Shown here: positions 12,552-23,883 of the stretch, piece after piece
Position numbering within the stretch: the first letter of the stretch is position 1
How the letters are laid out: each line of letters opens with the position of its first letter
Assembly (NCBI GenBank): GCA_030295235.1
Contig: AP026135.1
Coordinates: forward strand, 1,102,001 to 1,166,000
Origin: Fistulifera solaris
Lineage: Eukaryota; Bacillariophyta; Bacillariophyceae; Naviculales; Stauroneidaceae
Length of the DNA: 64,000 nt
Reading direction: 5' to 3'
Position numbers and translations under genes: made by a program
The notes under the pieces: generated by a model
Seen by the model: only the letters and a program-made list of their open reading frames with translations
What the model was told of the DNA's origin: nothing
Databases searched by the model: none

Positions 12552-13136
12552 CTACGTGTTCGAAAAAAGATAGCGTGTGGTTTGAGCCTCCTTCGCAGAA
12601 GATGGACTGGATTTAATGCTATTAGCGTAACCAAAACAAAAGGCTAGCTCCCTTGGCCCCACTTCCCATTTCAAATGTCTCATCATGTCAAACAAGGCAA
12701 ACATGTCAGAACTACTAAGCTGCTTCCCTACTTTCTTTTCCCTGATTTCTTTCTCGACATGTTTCCGTACCGCTTGCAGTTGCCACTCGCCATAACCCAG
12801 TAAGATCATAGTTGGTGTAAAAAATACAACACCACGCAGAGGCCGACGCAAATACAGGCCTCCCAGCCACGCTCCAGCCACGACTCCGCCGGCGGCATGC
12901 GACGCCAGCAACGCATTCCTCGTCGATCCCATGAGTGGCTCTGTTATTGTTGTGTAAAAGAAACGTTCTGACCCAAAACATGCCGTGGCTGTCAAAGCAC
13001 AAGAAAGCATCGTTAATGCTGCGGTGCGGGGCAAACGAGTGTGGCCTTTGTACAGGGCTTGTAGTACGCCCACAATGGAGCCTACACTCCCAGCCACCAC
13101 GACGCGCTGGGATAAATGATCTAATATCTCTTCCAT
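12552..13136 (-). CDS. Tim17/22/23-like small membrane protein (tentative)
   Basis: A 194-residue protein with three or four short Gly/Ala-rich hydrophobic segments. The spacing in the middle (Glu, then Arg and Asn, then HAAGGVVAGAWLGG, then another Gly-rich helix near 12780-12960) resembles the Tim17/22/23 superfamily, which forms inner mitochondrial or plastid envelope translocase channels. The C-terminal 60 residues are charged and soluble. The resemblance is by pattern only. It ends 188 bp from the MoaE stop, convergent with it. TACCAGGTA at 13227-13235 lies about 90 bp upstream of the start. Confidence 0.55.
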   Translation of the reverse strand: MEEILDHLSQRVVVAGSVGSIVGVLQALYKGHTRLPRTAALTMLSCALTATACFGSERFFYTTITEPLMGSTRNALLASHAAGGVVAGAWLGGLYLRRPLRGVVFFTPTMILLGYGEWQLQAVRKHVEKEIREKKVGKQLSSSDMFALFDMMRHLKWEVGPRELAFCFGYANSIKSSPSSAKEAQTTRYLFSNT

Positions 13137-13457
13137 GTTTTATTACTTGGCTTGGAATTACGCTTTACTGCGATAAATGACTCGGCTTGTCACGGAGATT
13201 TGGCACACGGTGATGTGCCAGCAGAGTACCAGGTATGGGGAAAACGGTTGTTGTGCTTGGTGAAATAGCAAATTTTCATTTGACCCGCTCCTTCACCATC
13301 ATGGTGCGCGGTGCGCGGAATTACTACCATACGACCCACGACTCTTACTCGTGACCCACCAATTTTAATAATTTAAGTAATCGCAGATCGCAGTTCGTCT
13401 CTTCTCCCTTCCTATAAAATAAGCGCGCGAAAACCGCACTATACGAGCTGAAGAACG
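13137..13457. other. intergenic region
   Basis: 321 bp upstream of the Tim17-like gene up to the edge of inverted repeat copy A. It contains TACCAGGTA at 13227-13235. Nothing else is recognised. Confidence 0.5.
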
Positions 13458-14366
13458 AATGCGGTATTCGACCTCTCTAACAGAGAACGCAGAGCATTCT
13501 TTTCCGCCAACCGATTACCAGGTACAGGTACGTAGTAAAATCAAAACAAAAACGCACGCAAGACATAAAAAAAACGGAACTCTCTCCGCGAAAACCTTTT
13601 ATGCATCCAAGGCGTTTCTCATGTAACGTTGCATCATATTCAAACCGGTCGCTCAATACTTCAAAGGCGAAGATGTTGTCTCCTACAAAAACACGATTGA
13701 AACTAACTGAAAAACGAAACAAGAAGAGAAGTAGTCAACAAATCTCCCTCCATTCCTTTCACTTCACTTGTCTCACAAATCAAAACCTTGTCCGCTGCAT
13801 AGCGCACCGAAATTTGTAAGAGCAACTCAGCTTCGCAATTCTCACCCTCTCCTCAACTACACCATGAAATTCAACAGTCACCAGGATAAACTGCTTAAGG
13901 GTATTACATCTCCTGTCAGCATCCTCGTTCACGAGAACAAACACATCCCTGACAAGCATACTTCAAACTCTGGCTTGGGTCGTTGCGAGTTCATGGAACC
14001 GACCGTCTTCGTGACTCCTGTTCTATCGTCACTACGTGTGCAGGCGACGGAGCGTCCGGACTTAGTCTCGGTCGATGATTTGGTCAAAGATTTGGGAAAA
14101 CTTTTGATCAGTAACGGAGATCACAAGAAAAGCAAGGACAACAAGAAGAGCAAAGACTCTGATGATGAAAAAGCCTCTCTTTCCAAGGATAAAAGCGGCC
14201 ATGTCATTTAATCGAAAACAGCCAGCCCGCATGTCATTCGTTTACTAAATGAAACACCTGAAGCGTTCAACGAAGAACCGGTCGATGTGTCCAGTCAATG
14301 ATTGATGACAAGACGTTCAAAGTGACTCGAGTGACACGAAGCTTGCGTCTCAAAGCATGAATCTGA
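13458..14366 (+). repeat. inverted duplication, copy A
   Basis: About 909 bp that reappears in reverse complement at 24615-25527 with roughly 98% identity by eye. It carries a gene plus some 400 bp of its upstream region, including TACCAGGTA (13516-13524) and TACGTAGTA (13529-13537). No terminal inverted repeats or target duplications were found at its edges, so it looks like a segmental duplication, not a transposon. Confidence 0.88.
13864..14211 (+). CDS. unrecognised Lys/Ser/Asp-rich protein, copy A, truncated
   Basis: I do not recognise the family. The ATG at 13864 opens 115 codons: a folded-looking N-terminal half (MKFNSHQDKLLKG..., FMEPTVFVTPVLSS) and then a Lys/Asp/Ser low-complexity stretch. 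It stops at 14209-14211, where copy B reads CAA, so copy A has lost about 50 C-terminal residues; further differences lie downstream. The homologous end would fall at 14360. No signal peptide or membrane segment is seen. The protein is known to me only from these two copies. Confidence 0.6.
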   Translation: MKFNSHQDKLLKGITSPVSILVHENKHIPDKHTSNSGLGRCEFMEPTVFVTPVLSSLRVQATERPDLVSVDDLVKDLGKLLISNGDHKKSKDNKKSKDSDDEKASLSKDKSGHVI

Positions 14367-15666
14367 CAGCTCGCAAAACTAACGGAGAGGCTGCATCTCC
14401 AAATACGAGGTTGTTCTCGCAGTGCTGTGTTTCTACATTTAAGATCATGAGTGTTTTTAAATGTGTTAAACTCGATTTCATACTGTTGCGGGTTTGCTGC
14501 GATGACTATAGCACCTTTTTCGTGTTCCCGCGTTTCCTTTTTAGAAAATCTTACAAAGCAAGAACTACGAAGCACAGTAAGCCTTGGACGGAACTAGCAA
14601 GTTTCACTTTGGCTTTCGACAACAGCAGCAAACTTCATGAAGTTGTACATATGTCGAGGATCCAAACACCTGATGGTGTTCATAGTATTTCTGAGGGGCA
14701 TCATCATGACTATATTATCTTTTCCTTAAAATTTTAAAAATCCCCTTAACTTTTTTGGTGTACAGGGGAGGGGTACCGGTATAAGGTCTTGCCTTCGCCA
14801 CCAAGCAAGTACCAGTAACTCCCAACTGCAAACTGCATTATTTGAGCATTGAGCATTGAGCGCTGAGCGCTTAGCGCTAGCTAGAAGTCTTTTTGATCGG
14901 GGTGAAAAGTGACAAGCCGGAAATCTCTATTATCTGAACTTGATGTTCTCTACTTATTTAAACGAAAATGACCCGAACTCCGAACTACGACCACTCTTCA
15001 CTGTTCCGTCATCGGGGTCGTTCTAGCTCGTAGATCTCGGAGGGCGACGAACGACGTCCGGGATACGGGACAGTAGATTCTGGATGAATCACTGGCGTAG
15101 GGGTTCGGCAACTGTTCGAGATTCTGTACGATAGTATTCTCTACTTCAGGTAAGGACGTTAAAATTCTGCCTCCAGTACAAGATCTACGTAGCCTCCACG
15201 ACGAGGCAGAATTTTAACGCCGTTTCTTTCCAGAGTCCAGCCAAAGTCGATGCCCATGACATGATATTTGTAATTTGTCTTGGTATCTGAATGAATGAAC
15301 GAATAACACTTGATAACGTAGTATACTTGCAATGGGGAAAGTGGAAACTCAACACTCAACAACGACTCTCAAAGGGCGCGATCGATCGTATTGGTACGAA
15401 TAAACCTGTGAACATTTTAGACAAGAAGACATCAATTGATTCAAGCTTCGAGCTTCGTGTACTTATTAGGACCTTGTGTTCCATACTGTACTGCTGTAGT
15501 GATGAGCTGATGAGTGTTCGCTGTTCGCGATCTCTTCGTCAAGATCGGGATCAAGTAGGGGCAGTTGTATCCTTTGGAAATCAATCATCAAGTGCCCCCT
15601 CCATCGTCACAAATCGCAGTCACTTCCCAACCCGAAAATTAAAGCCTTCCATCAAACGCGCCAACC
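14367..15666. other. 1.3-kb intergenic region with a hairpin
   Basis: Between inverted repeat copy A and the first Cys-rich secreted gene. It holds a low-complexity GAGCATT/GAGCGCT run at 14843-14881 and a perfect 17-bp inverted repeat at 15157-15219 (separate entry). Open frames here show no protein-like composition. Confidence 0.5.
15157..15219. repeat. perfect 17-bp inverted repeat (potential hairpin)
   Basis: Arms CGTTAAAATTCTGCCTC (15157-15173) and its exact reverse complement (15203-15219), separated by 29 bp. It could fold as an RNA stem-loop or be the remnant of a small palindromic element. It lies about 450 bp upstream of the secreted Cys-rich gene. Confidence 0.7.
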
Positions 15667-16184
15667 ATGAAGTTCGCTTTTGCACTCGCAGCTACGGTGT
15701 TCACGATCGGCAATGTCAGCGCCCAAACCACTCTTGAAGCTCCCGAAGTTGTGGTTTTTTACCTCAATACGAACGCGGCCTCGGATGCATGTAGCCCAGT
15801 TGAATATACCTATGTCGACAACAAGATCACTCCCGATTTGAACATGGCAATGTTCGACCACAACATTGAGGAAATCCAATGGACCACTTCCGATGGCGCT
15901 CCTAGTCGAAAGTTGCGTGCCGGGGAAGAGCGTGAGTTGAACCCGACGTGCGATTGGTGCCGCCCAATTTATGGCCGAGCCCTGTGCAACGTTCTGTATA
16001 ACTGTGGCTTCCGCCGCCGTCTTCAAGGAGGATCTACTCTCACTGAAGTGCAAAGGCGGAACTTGCAGCCTCTTTGAAAGCGTCTTGCGAGGAAAACTTG
16101 GCGTTCGCCGCCTCGCGCCCGACGATCAGCGCGGCTTGTGCAGCCGGACTCGCCGGAGCGGAGTGCTTCGTGCAGTACGTCTAA
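15667..16184 (+). CDS. secreted Cys-rich protein, CDWC family, copy 1, frame interrupted once
   Basis: A small secreted protein of unknown function, paralogous to the one at 23884-24399. The ATG at 15667 starts a signal peptide (MKFAFALAATVFTIGNVSA). Next come an APEVVVFYLN segment, a YVDNKITPDL motif and a Cys cluster, TCDWCRPIYGRALC followed by LYNCGFRRRLQ. The first frame ends at 16077, but the paralogue's C-terminal pattern (LAASLK.SCEENLAFAASR, then C, then AGAECFVQ) continues in another frame to a TAA at 16182-16184. The switch lies at the A3 run 16052-16054, so one A seems missing. It probably has disulfides. No enzyme motif is seen. Confidence 0.78.
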
Positions 16185-16364
16185 GGAAGAGAGATAATAT
16201 TGGAACATGCAACGGAACTTTCTCATAGTGCAACTCATAATCAGTTAACAAATCAAAGTATAGAAAACTGTCTCGTGTCATGTTTTTCGAAGTATAATGT
16301 AGGTCTTTGACGAGGGACCGTGTCTCATTCGCTGACGACCATATGTTCCTCTTGCTCTTTCTTT

Positions 16365-18378
16365 TCAATCGGAAGTTCCTAAATGACGTAGTAATAGATC
16401 CACCTGTTGTTGACTTTTCGATACAGAGACTGTCGGAATGATGCGTTGTGGTCTCCAGCATGCAATGCACTCTACCAATTCTGGAAAGCTCGAGTGCTCA
16501 CTGTACGGAACACTATGCACTGTCAGATTAGACCGAGCTGCAGTAGAGATGATTGTACCTTTTGCGAGCGACCACCCCGTTGGACGAAAACCAACTACTT
16601 TGTCGAAAGCCAACTCTTTCTTCCCTATTTTGACCTTGCAATACATATGAAGTTTCTTCATATTCACATGCCCCAATGGGACAACCCAAAGCATAGTTTG
16701 TTCTGGATTGGTTGTGATCCATTTTAAGTCGTCGTCGCCTAGGACAGCTTGCAGAATACGGAAACGCCGCTTGTCGACGTAGACTTTCTTGTTCAGTCGC
16801 TTCGCCACGGATAAGTAAATGCGCTCCTTCCCAATAGTGTACGCACCAAACACTAATAAGAGGCGCATCTTCTCATATTTGTGAACTTCCCTCACCGCAG
16901 TTTCCACTGCAGCCTGTATGGCCTCGGTCTGGGTCGGTAAGACGTACTTGGGATCACAATACGTCGTATCCAAAAAGAGATCGTCAATTTGATACCGTGT
17001 CCCTAAAACTGTCATTTCTTCTCGATGCCAACGAAAATCTCCGACGTGCATAATAATTCGCTTACCGACTTGAAAAGAAGCATGACGGCACCAGGACAAT
17101 GATTGGCATCGTGCAGTGTGACCGACACGGCCTTGTTGTTTGTAGTTACAATCGGAACAGCGACACCGACCGGCAGCGGGTGCAAGTATTGACGATCCAC
17201 TCCCAATTGCTGATTCACAAGGTTGGCGGTTGCTTCCGAGCAATAAATAGTTCCGCAATTCCATTGACGAGAAATGCCTCCGTAATGATCCGAATGAAAG
17301 TGCGTTAAGAAGTAATTGACAGTCAATGATGGAGTTGCGTACTGAAACCCGTCCACCACTAGCAAGTCGTGTGAGAGAGAGAGAGAGAGATGCGAAAGAC
17401 AGTTTTCTTGGACCAATGACACGTACCAAAATCAGTCCCTGGTATCATTTTGTAGAAAGGACATGCGCGACTGGAATATTTGGGCCCGCTCGACCATTGT
17501 CGTTTCTTGGCATTGTTGTTGTTCGTAGTTGTTGTAATCTTAGTTCGTGATTCTTTGCCTTCTTTCGGTTGTTTCGCTTCCTGTGCAACACGACGTGCCC
17601 CATTCATCAACATTAGTAGGGCATTCTGCGGAGCGGATGGTTTCTTTCGTTCGCTAGGCAATATAGTTAGCAAAGTAGTTTGTTGCATTTCTTTGGATGA
17701 TTTTTTCAAATTGTTGTTACACCATGCGGTCTCTTGGATACTCGCCTCTACAATAAATTCTTCATCCGGCTGTTCGATAACATCTTTCGCTTGCACTCCG
17801 TGCTTTTTTGAGCATCGCTTAATGTGATCCATCCGACCTTTCCATCCCGAGTGAATTGTTTCCAACAAATTAGCTCCGCATACAAAGCAGGTAGTAAGCT
17901 GTTCTGATGATTGATGTTTCAGTTCTTTTAGCGGCTCGAGTGAAATTGAAATGTGTAGTCGTTGCTCTTCTTTCGGCTTTGTTGAAGTGGGCTTGGCTGG
18001 ACTGTACGGATTGTGGATAATGCGTTGCTGAGGCTGTTGCTGCGTGGGTCGAATGAGACTTGTCAAGGGTTCATCTTCTTCACCCTCGTCGTCTTCTTCT
18101 GCCTCGTCATCTTCTTCTGCCTCGTCATCATCATCATCACCATCATCCGACGACAATATTTCTACAATTTGTGTACAATGAAAATCGTCTTCTGCTTCGC
18201 TGCTGATTCCGGCATCAAAGTCTTGAATGTCATCTTCGATGGTTGTTTCGATGTGCGGATCGTCATTTTCTTGCTTTTCCTCTGTCGATTGACACTTTGT
18301 GCATGTCAAATCGAGCACAAAGTCCTTGGCAATGAATTTTAGGGCGCAAACACGACAATTACGGACGATTCGTGGCAT
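16365..18378 (-). CDS. SNM1/DCLRE1-type 5' exonuclease (beta-CASP metallo-beta-lactamase), DNA cross-link repair
   Basis: A nuclear DNA repair nuclease of the SNM1/PSO2 family. From the ATG at 18378: a four-Cys N-terminus (CRVC...CTKC), a very acidic stretch, a UBZ4-like zinc finger (CFVCGANLL then HIKRC) near 17805-17890, then CPFYKMIPGTDF. A 68-bp GT-AG intron (17359-17426, with a CT repeat) joins DF to VVDGFQY. The catalytic core shows FLTHFHSDHYGG, LHDANHCPGAVM, HVGDFRW, LDTTYC and the beta-CASP PYSEHSSF near the end. All metal-binding motifs are present. Between HCPGAVM and HVGDFR the frame shifts at the A4 run 17073-17076, where one base is probably missing. The start is divergent from the kinase. 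Confidence 0.88.
17359..17426 (-). other. intron in the SNM1 gene
   Basis: 68 bp; the donor reads GTACGT after GATTTTG and the acceptor reads TTGCTAG before TGGTGGAC. Splicing restores the conserved PGTDF-VVDGFQY of SNM1 proteins. It contains an alternating CT tract at about 17376-17394. Confidence 0.85.
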
Positions 18379-18984
18379 TTTGAACCGTTCATTGCATCCT
18401 AATGATCATTGTCCAAGACAGGACGGCGTGATTATTATTTTTATCTCTGTGTGAATGACACCGTGCGAGCAAGGACGAGGGAGACGAGAAAGGTGCGAAC
18501 GTGCGGCATATAGAGTTGAGGTTATTTCACCGTTTCGTTTCGTCATTGGGTCTTGTGTCTCTCACGACTTACAAAGCGCGCCCCGCGTTAGCGTCACACT
18601 CCTACTTTCGAAAAGGGAGTCAATGCAAGTGCGGCATACTTGTTGCACCATACAAGTAACGCGAAACACGACACGCGGCAACCACACTTTTTCCCGGGAA
18701 GGAAAAAAAAAAAACGACACCGCCAATGAACCAACGAGCGACAAAGGGTTAGTTGTTCATGTCGAATCTCGAATCATTTCACGTTAAAGAGCATTTTTCC
18801 CAGTTCAAATTGTCAACGAATTCATTTGCTAGTCCCTCTATGCTGGTGTTTCATGAAATTACATTGCAACGCGCGCTAACAGATAGCTGCTTGCCATTCT
18901 TCTTATCAACTTGAACAAAAAAACACAATCCGTTCCTTTCTCTGCTATTCATTCCATCGTATTCTTCGCTTTTTAAGCTAAAAC
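18379..18984. other. divergent promoter region between SNM1 and the AGC kinase
   Basis: About 600 bp with a purine-rich homopolymer (GGAAGGAAAAAAAAAAAA) near 18699-18716. No TACCAGGTA copy, gene or RNA is seen. Confidence 0.5.
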
Positions 18985-21307
18985 ATGACAAATCATCATG
19001 AAGATGCCCCCGATGCGGTAGATCAGCTCGACTTTCCTTCGAAAGAGACGCAACAGAAAGAGGAAGCGCAAAACGACTTTGACGACTTTACTCACTCGGC
19101 GTCCGTTGTTGCGATCCATAAAGAAACGAAACAGGGGAATATGGTAGAGACGACAGGGACGATTGCAAAGCACGCGAACCAGGATTCTACAGAAGCTTTC
19201 GAACCTTCTGTTGTAGTGGTGGTGGACTCGGGAGGGACAAATACCGAAAATGTTGCAGATATTATTTCTCTCGATCAGAAAATGGCCGATCTGAAGATAC
19301 AAGAAACAGAAACAGCAGCTTCCAAAGATGCACGACGATTTGTGACAGCCAAAGACTTTGATCTATTAAAGGTCATCGGTATGGGCGCTTTTGGCAAAGT
19401 TTTACAAGTGCGACACAAACACACGTCCCGCATTCTCGCTATGAAAGTGATTTCGAAACGATTGTTGCTCCGAAAATCGGGTTACGTGGAGAATATTCAA
19501 GCCGAACGACAAATATTGACGCGAGTTCGCAGTCCCTTTGTGGTGACGATGCATTGTTCTTTTCAAACACGAGAGAAGCTTTTCATTATCATGGACTTCT
19601 TGGCCGGCGGGGAGTTGTTTTTGCGACTGGGACGAGAAGGAATCTTTCTCGAAAAGACGGCGGCTTTTTATTTGGGTGAGATCATTCTTGCTATTGACCA
19701 CTTGCATTCGCTGGGTATTTTGCATCGCGACTTGAAACCGTACGTAGAGTCTCGTATGGTGCTATGGTCGTACCCTTCCATACGTAATGCTGACGTTTCA
19801 TTTTCCATTGCAGCGAGAATATCTTATTGGGCGCAGACGGCCATGTTTGTGTGACGGATTTCGGACTGGCGAAAGATTTCTCGACTGTGGGCGGTTTCGA
19901 TGACGAAGAGAATCGGGCCCTGACCATTTGTGGCACGCAAGGTACGTTCGAGTACGCCAAATCCTCGTTTTCGAAAATTTGCATGAAGATCTGACAAGTC
20001 TTCGTATAGAGTATATGGCGCCCGAAATGCTTTCGGGACAAGGATATGGCCGATCGGCGGATTATTGGAGTTTAGGCTGTATCGCATACGAAATGCTTGC
20101 GGGCTTGCCACCATTCAAATCAAAAGACGGCCGAAAAGAGCTATTCCGTAAAATCATGTCCGAGAAAGTTAAGATGCCTTCTGGTAGCACAGCAGAGGCG
20201 TGTAGACTTCTGAAAGGATTACTGAACCGTAACGTACAAAAACGATTGGGTGCGGCGAAAAGCACAATGTTCGAAGTTGGGGGTGTGGCTGCGCTAAAGA
20301 ATGAACCGTTCTTCAAGCACCTAAACTGGGAGTATCTAACCAACAAGCAAATTGAGCCTCCGCAAGTTTTTTCCGTACAAGACGACCAGGATTTGAAGCA
20401 CTTTCACCAAGAGTTCACGGATATGGCCTTACCGCGATCTGTTGTTTTGATGAGCAAGGATGAATTTACGGCGCATCACGTCGAGTCGCAAAAATTTCGC
20501 GGATTTTCGTTCATTCACGATTCCTTTGACTTGCCAGAACGGCCGGAGTCGGAGTTAGAATCGTATTGGAAATCTATCGAAGAAGACGCGGTATCTGTAT
20601 CTGAATGCGCTAGCAGTAAGATGGATCACGAAGAAAGCGAGCAGCCGTCCACAGAATCTCCAACCAAGAAGCGACCTCCCCGCAAACGAAAGAAAAATAA
20701 AAATGATGCTTCTTGTGGATCTCCAGCAGCGTTTACCTGTACTTCACCTGCCCCATCCGATGTAAGAGTACCCGCGCCTTCGAAGCTAGAAGAAGATATT
20801 GCTGTAAAGCAGGACGATTGCAGTGCCAAGAAGCATACTTCAGAACCACCCACACAGCAAGAGCAGGAGAAGTTTATTGTTCCGACGATTCCCGGATCAA
20901 ACCACCAGAGGAAGCCGATCTTATTGTCAGTGGATACTTCCAGGAAGGCGTTCATGAGTACCGACGAGTGGCAGCACGTGGGAGAAACGTCTGCAAAAGT
21001 TTCACGCCAACGCTCTCTGGCAAAGACTGAAACTGCTAACAGCTGTCAATTTAAAACGCCAGGTGCAAAGGAAGTTACCAAGACTTTGTGGCAGCCATCA
21101 AACCAGCCTCAAAGCAGTACCCCCTTACCTTTGAATCGTTTGAAACAACCAGGAACTGCTGCATGGGGTGCACGTTCGGAGACGACCCCTCAAGCTCTGA
21201 AGGTCGCATCTCCTCCACCATCGTCTCGGCCACTTCCTTCTACGGATTGGCGATATCATCCTATGCCTTCACGAAAACCGATTTCTGTGGAGGGCAGAAA
21301 CCGTTAA
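18985..21307 (+). CDS. AGC-family serine/threonine protein kinase
   Basis: A cytosolic signalling kinase. The ATG at 18985 is followed by about 115 acidic, low-complexity residues. The kinase domain has the Gly loop GMGAFGKV (about 19381), catalytic Lys in LAMKVISK, HRDLKP, DFGLAK and the AGC activation loop ICGTQEYMAPE. The domain is split by two GT-AG introns, 19740-19813 (74 bp, restoring KPENILL) and 19942-20009 (68 bp, restoring TQEYMAPE). After the kinase domain comes an AGC tail with a hydrophobic motif FRGFSFIHD near 20497, then about 250 Lys/Pro/Ser-rich residues. The frame stops at 21307. A protein-like continuation (PSLGGA, PTKPALQGAWASKA) to 21435 in another frame suggests the true C-terminus may lie there. 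The substrate is unknown. Confidence 0.9.
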
Positions 21308-21520
21308 AGCCGTCGTCGCAGCCAATTTGGCCGTCACTGGGTGGTGCGCGAGATAATTCGGCTTCCATTAGTAAAAATCTACCACCGACGAAACCGGCCC
21401 TGCAAGGAGCTTGGGCGTCAAAGGCTTTGAGGTGAAATTCCGTAACATATAACTAACTGTAGACTATAAGTTCTAGCAGCCTTGATAATTTAGTCGTTAA
21501 TTATGAAATATGATATTGCT

Positions 21521-22882
21521 CTACTTGGGTAGGCGCGACGAAATCAATTCATCATTCGAGTATTGAGCGGCTTGCTCAATCTCATATACGAGGCTGACTG
21601 CTTCGGCCACGCTTATTCGTTGACGCTCTAAAGGAGCTGCTCCATTTTGGCGTATGGTGCCGTCATGGCGCGGAGTCAATCGCCAGGCTTGCGTTCGCTT
21701 GTCATTGAAGCGTACACCTTGTCCGACACGTTCATCGTTAATGTACTGAAAGATATCGATGTAACCGGACTCGTTTTGAGTCTTTCCTTTTCCATTTCTT
21801 TTGTTGTAAAGAAATGTTCCTTCAAAGCGGACACCAGAAGAGAAGTAGTACAAACCGGAACCGTGCATTTGATTGTTTTCCCATTCACCAAAGTACAAGT
21901 CCCCATTTGCAAAGTAGAATCTACCTTCGCCTTCTCGTTTCCCGTTCGCATACTTTCCGACGTAGACGTCGCCGTTGGGATATCTCCGTGTTCCACTTCC
22001 GTGCATGTTATCGTTCGCCCAGTCTCCTACGTACTCGCCGTTATCGTGCTGGGTATCGGAAGCAAATGTAAGAACTCCGTGACCTGATCGTCGATCATTT
22101 ACAAATTGTCCCTTGTAGACGTCGCCATTACTCCAAGTCATAGTGCCTTCGCCATGTTTCTCTCCCTTACTATTATAAGGACCACTGTAAGTAGCTGTAT
22201 TTCGTTCCGTTTGCGAAACGCTCGTGCGTCTTGGTGAAAGAAACGGGACTCCTAGCGCTAATAGATCCGGTTTCTTTATTTGATTTTGACCTCCTTTTGA
22301 TTTCACAAAGCTAAGCGGGGGCGATCGTATCTTGTCTTCCGCATGAAGCGATGGTTTCGGTGAGAACTCGGAAAGGTCTTCAGTTTGTTGCTCCATGTTC
22401 GGAGACACTCTGCCATGAGTACTATTCACATCTGCGGAGTCGCAACTCTCGGAGGATCGGGATGTTCTGTGTGCATCGCATCTTAAACACTGTCCTCTCT
22501 CGACTAGTTGAGGAATGGTCAAAGGGACTTTGCGGTAAGGGTCTTCGCACGCTTTGCAATTCGGGAAGATGCTGAAGAGTCCGCATCTCTTCTCAAAGCC
22601 GTAAAGTTGTTGCCCGCAAGATTGACACTGACCGAGGGCTAGCCTTTTTGTTGTTGCGATTGCTCGTGTTCTACTTGTTGTATATCTAAAGATATTGTCA
22701 TGGTCATTCAGTGATTCAAAGAAAGGGTGAGAAACTAATGAAACACTTGCGAAGTGATGGATGCTTCGGTACCGTACCGTACCCTCTTGCAGTATTTTAT
22801 TACGTGTAGCTGTAGCGTCTGTATAAGGGCAGAGCGTGGTGTATTCCTCGTTGCTCGCCTTTCGCCACTTGCGTTGCTCCAA
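21521..22882 (-). CDS. MORN-repeat protein
   Basis: It has six or seven MORN repeats (YxGxWxNGxxHGxG type) at about 21720-22200, e.g. YVGDWANDNMHGSGT and YFGEWENNQMHGSGL. These usually bind lipids or act as membrane or cytoskeletal scaffolds. The N-terminal third has two CxxC pairs (CQSCGQQLYGF and CKAC, then CLRC) near 22495-22650 that suggest a small zinc-binding unit. The start is unresolved: there is no in-frame ATG in the first 150 codons, the frame opens with TTG at 22882, and protein-like sequence continues a little upstream. A 5' exon or a base error is therefore likely. Confidence 0.78.
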   Translation of the reverse strand: MEQRKWRKASNEEYTTLCPYTDATATRNKILQEGTVRYRSIHHFASVSLVSHPFFESLNDHDNIFRYTTSRTRAIATTKRLALGQCQSCGQQLYGFEKRCGLFSIFPNCKACEDPYRKVPLTIPQLVERGQCLRCDAHRTSRSSESCDSADVNSTHGRVSPNMEQQTEDLSEFSPKPSLHAEDKIRSPPLSFVKSKGGQNQIKKPDLLALGVPFLSPRRTSVSQTERNTATYSGPYNSKGEKHGEGTMTWSNGDVYKGQFVNDRRSGHGVLTFASDTQHDNGEYVGDWANDNMHGSGTRRYPNGDVYVGKYANGKREGEGRFYFANGDLYFGEWENNQMHGSGLYYFSSGVRFEGTFLYNKRNGKGKTQNESGYIDIFQYINDERVGQGVRFNDKRTQAWRLTPRHDGTIRQNGAAPLERQRISVAEAVSLVYEIEQAAQYSNDELISSRLPK

Positions 22883-23883
22883 AAATTTCAGTCGAACATC
22901 AAGCCGTGCCCAGCTGCCGCCTACTTAATACTATCGAAGAGGTAATCGGAGCTCAGTCTTGCTTCGACATAAATGACTGGATTTCTTATTACTAAAAGTA
23001 GACTTGAAGTGGGTGTCAAAGTCACAACTCGAACAGTGTGAACCGGTGTTTGTTCATTCATTGTTCATTTCGAGCCCAAAAACGGGTAACCCTAAGAGAA
23101 ATCAAGGTTGAGGGTACTCTTCAAACCATATAGCGCGGAGGAACAAACAAGCCAAAACTTAAAGAGGTTACGATTTGTTATCGTCGTTGATCACTGGTTG
23201 TGGGAATGAGAAGTACGCTTTCGTTCTACTCGAAAAATGTAACTGGAAAGATTATTCCGGCTTCTGATTTCTTATTAGGGATTTTCATTTTCAGTCCGTC
23301 GTCCGTCTTATTCGTGATTATGATCATTCTCTCTGATACTCTGATGCGACATGCGACACGCGGTGATGTGGACTGTGGATCTATAGATGGCCAATGCGAT
23401 GGTCAATGACTGCACTAAGAGCCACGTCTTCCGTGACTAGCAGGTACGAGTAAAGCACATAATACTATAAGAACAATATGGTGTGTGCCAAAACGTGAAA
23501 ACGGATATCAGTAGTTGAGTGTCTTGTGCTGTGCACATAGTAGTTGAGTGTCTTGTGCTGTGCACATAGTATCTTATCATTGGGTTCTTCCCTTCGGATA
23601 GCCCGTTCTAATTCTCTTAAGCCTTCGGTTGACCTCTTTAACCAGTGAAACAAATCCGATCGGTAGTACACTTTGTAATATACTTTACTCGTGAAGAAAG
23701 AAGATGACGGTGATCGAGTTTTCTTTCGGGGCATAGCATGCATCCGTATGTTTCTACAGAACACGACCAAAGGCCGAGGGGCAATTTTTGGACCCTTCAC
23801 GTAGCGCCCAGAATCCCATAATGCTAAGCCTTTGACAACGATTATCACTTTTACATCGCTCTCACACCTCCACATCCATCACC
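22883..23883. other. 1-kb intergenic region
   Basis: Between the MORN gene (-) and the second Cys-rich secreted gene (+). A 29-bp direct tandem duplication lies at 23510-23567. Short open frames here have no recognisable content. Confidence 0.5.
23510..23567 (+). repeat. 29-bp perfect tandem duplication
   Basis: Two identical 29-bp units (23510-23538 and 23539-23567), each beginning AGTAGTTGAG and ending TGTGCACAT. They lie about 320 bp upstream of the secreted Cys-rich gene. The exact match suggests a recent slip or copy. Confidence 0.9.

Noticed and set aside
14357-14737. 126-codon open frame after inverted repeat copy A
   Set aside because: It starts inside the repeat tail and has no protein-like composition, paralogue or promoter motif.
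18455-18787. 110-codon open frame between SNM1 and the kinase
   Set aside because: Basic low-complexity sequence in a divergent promoter region, with no recognisable domain.
23465-23875. 136-codon open frame on the minus strand
   Set aside because: It spans the 29-bp tandem duplication and a region with no conserved content; it probably lies in the promoter of the Cys-rich gene.
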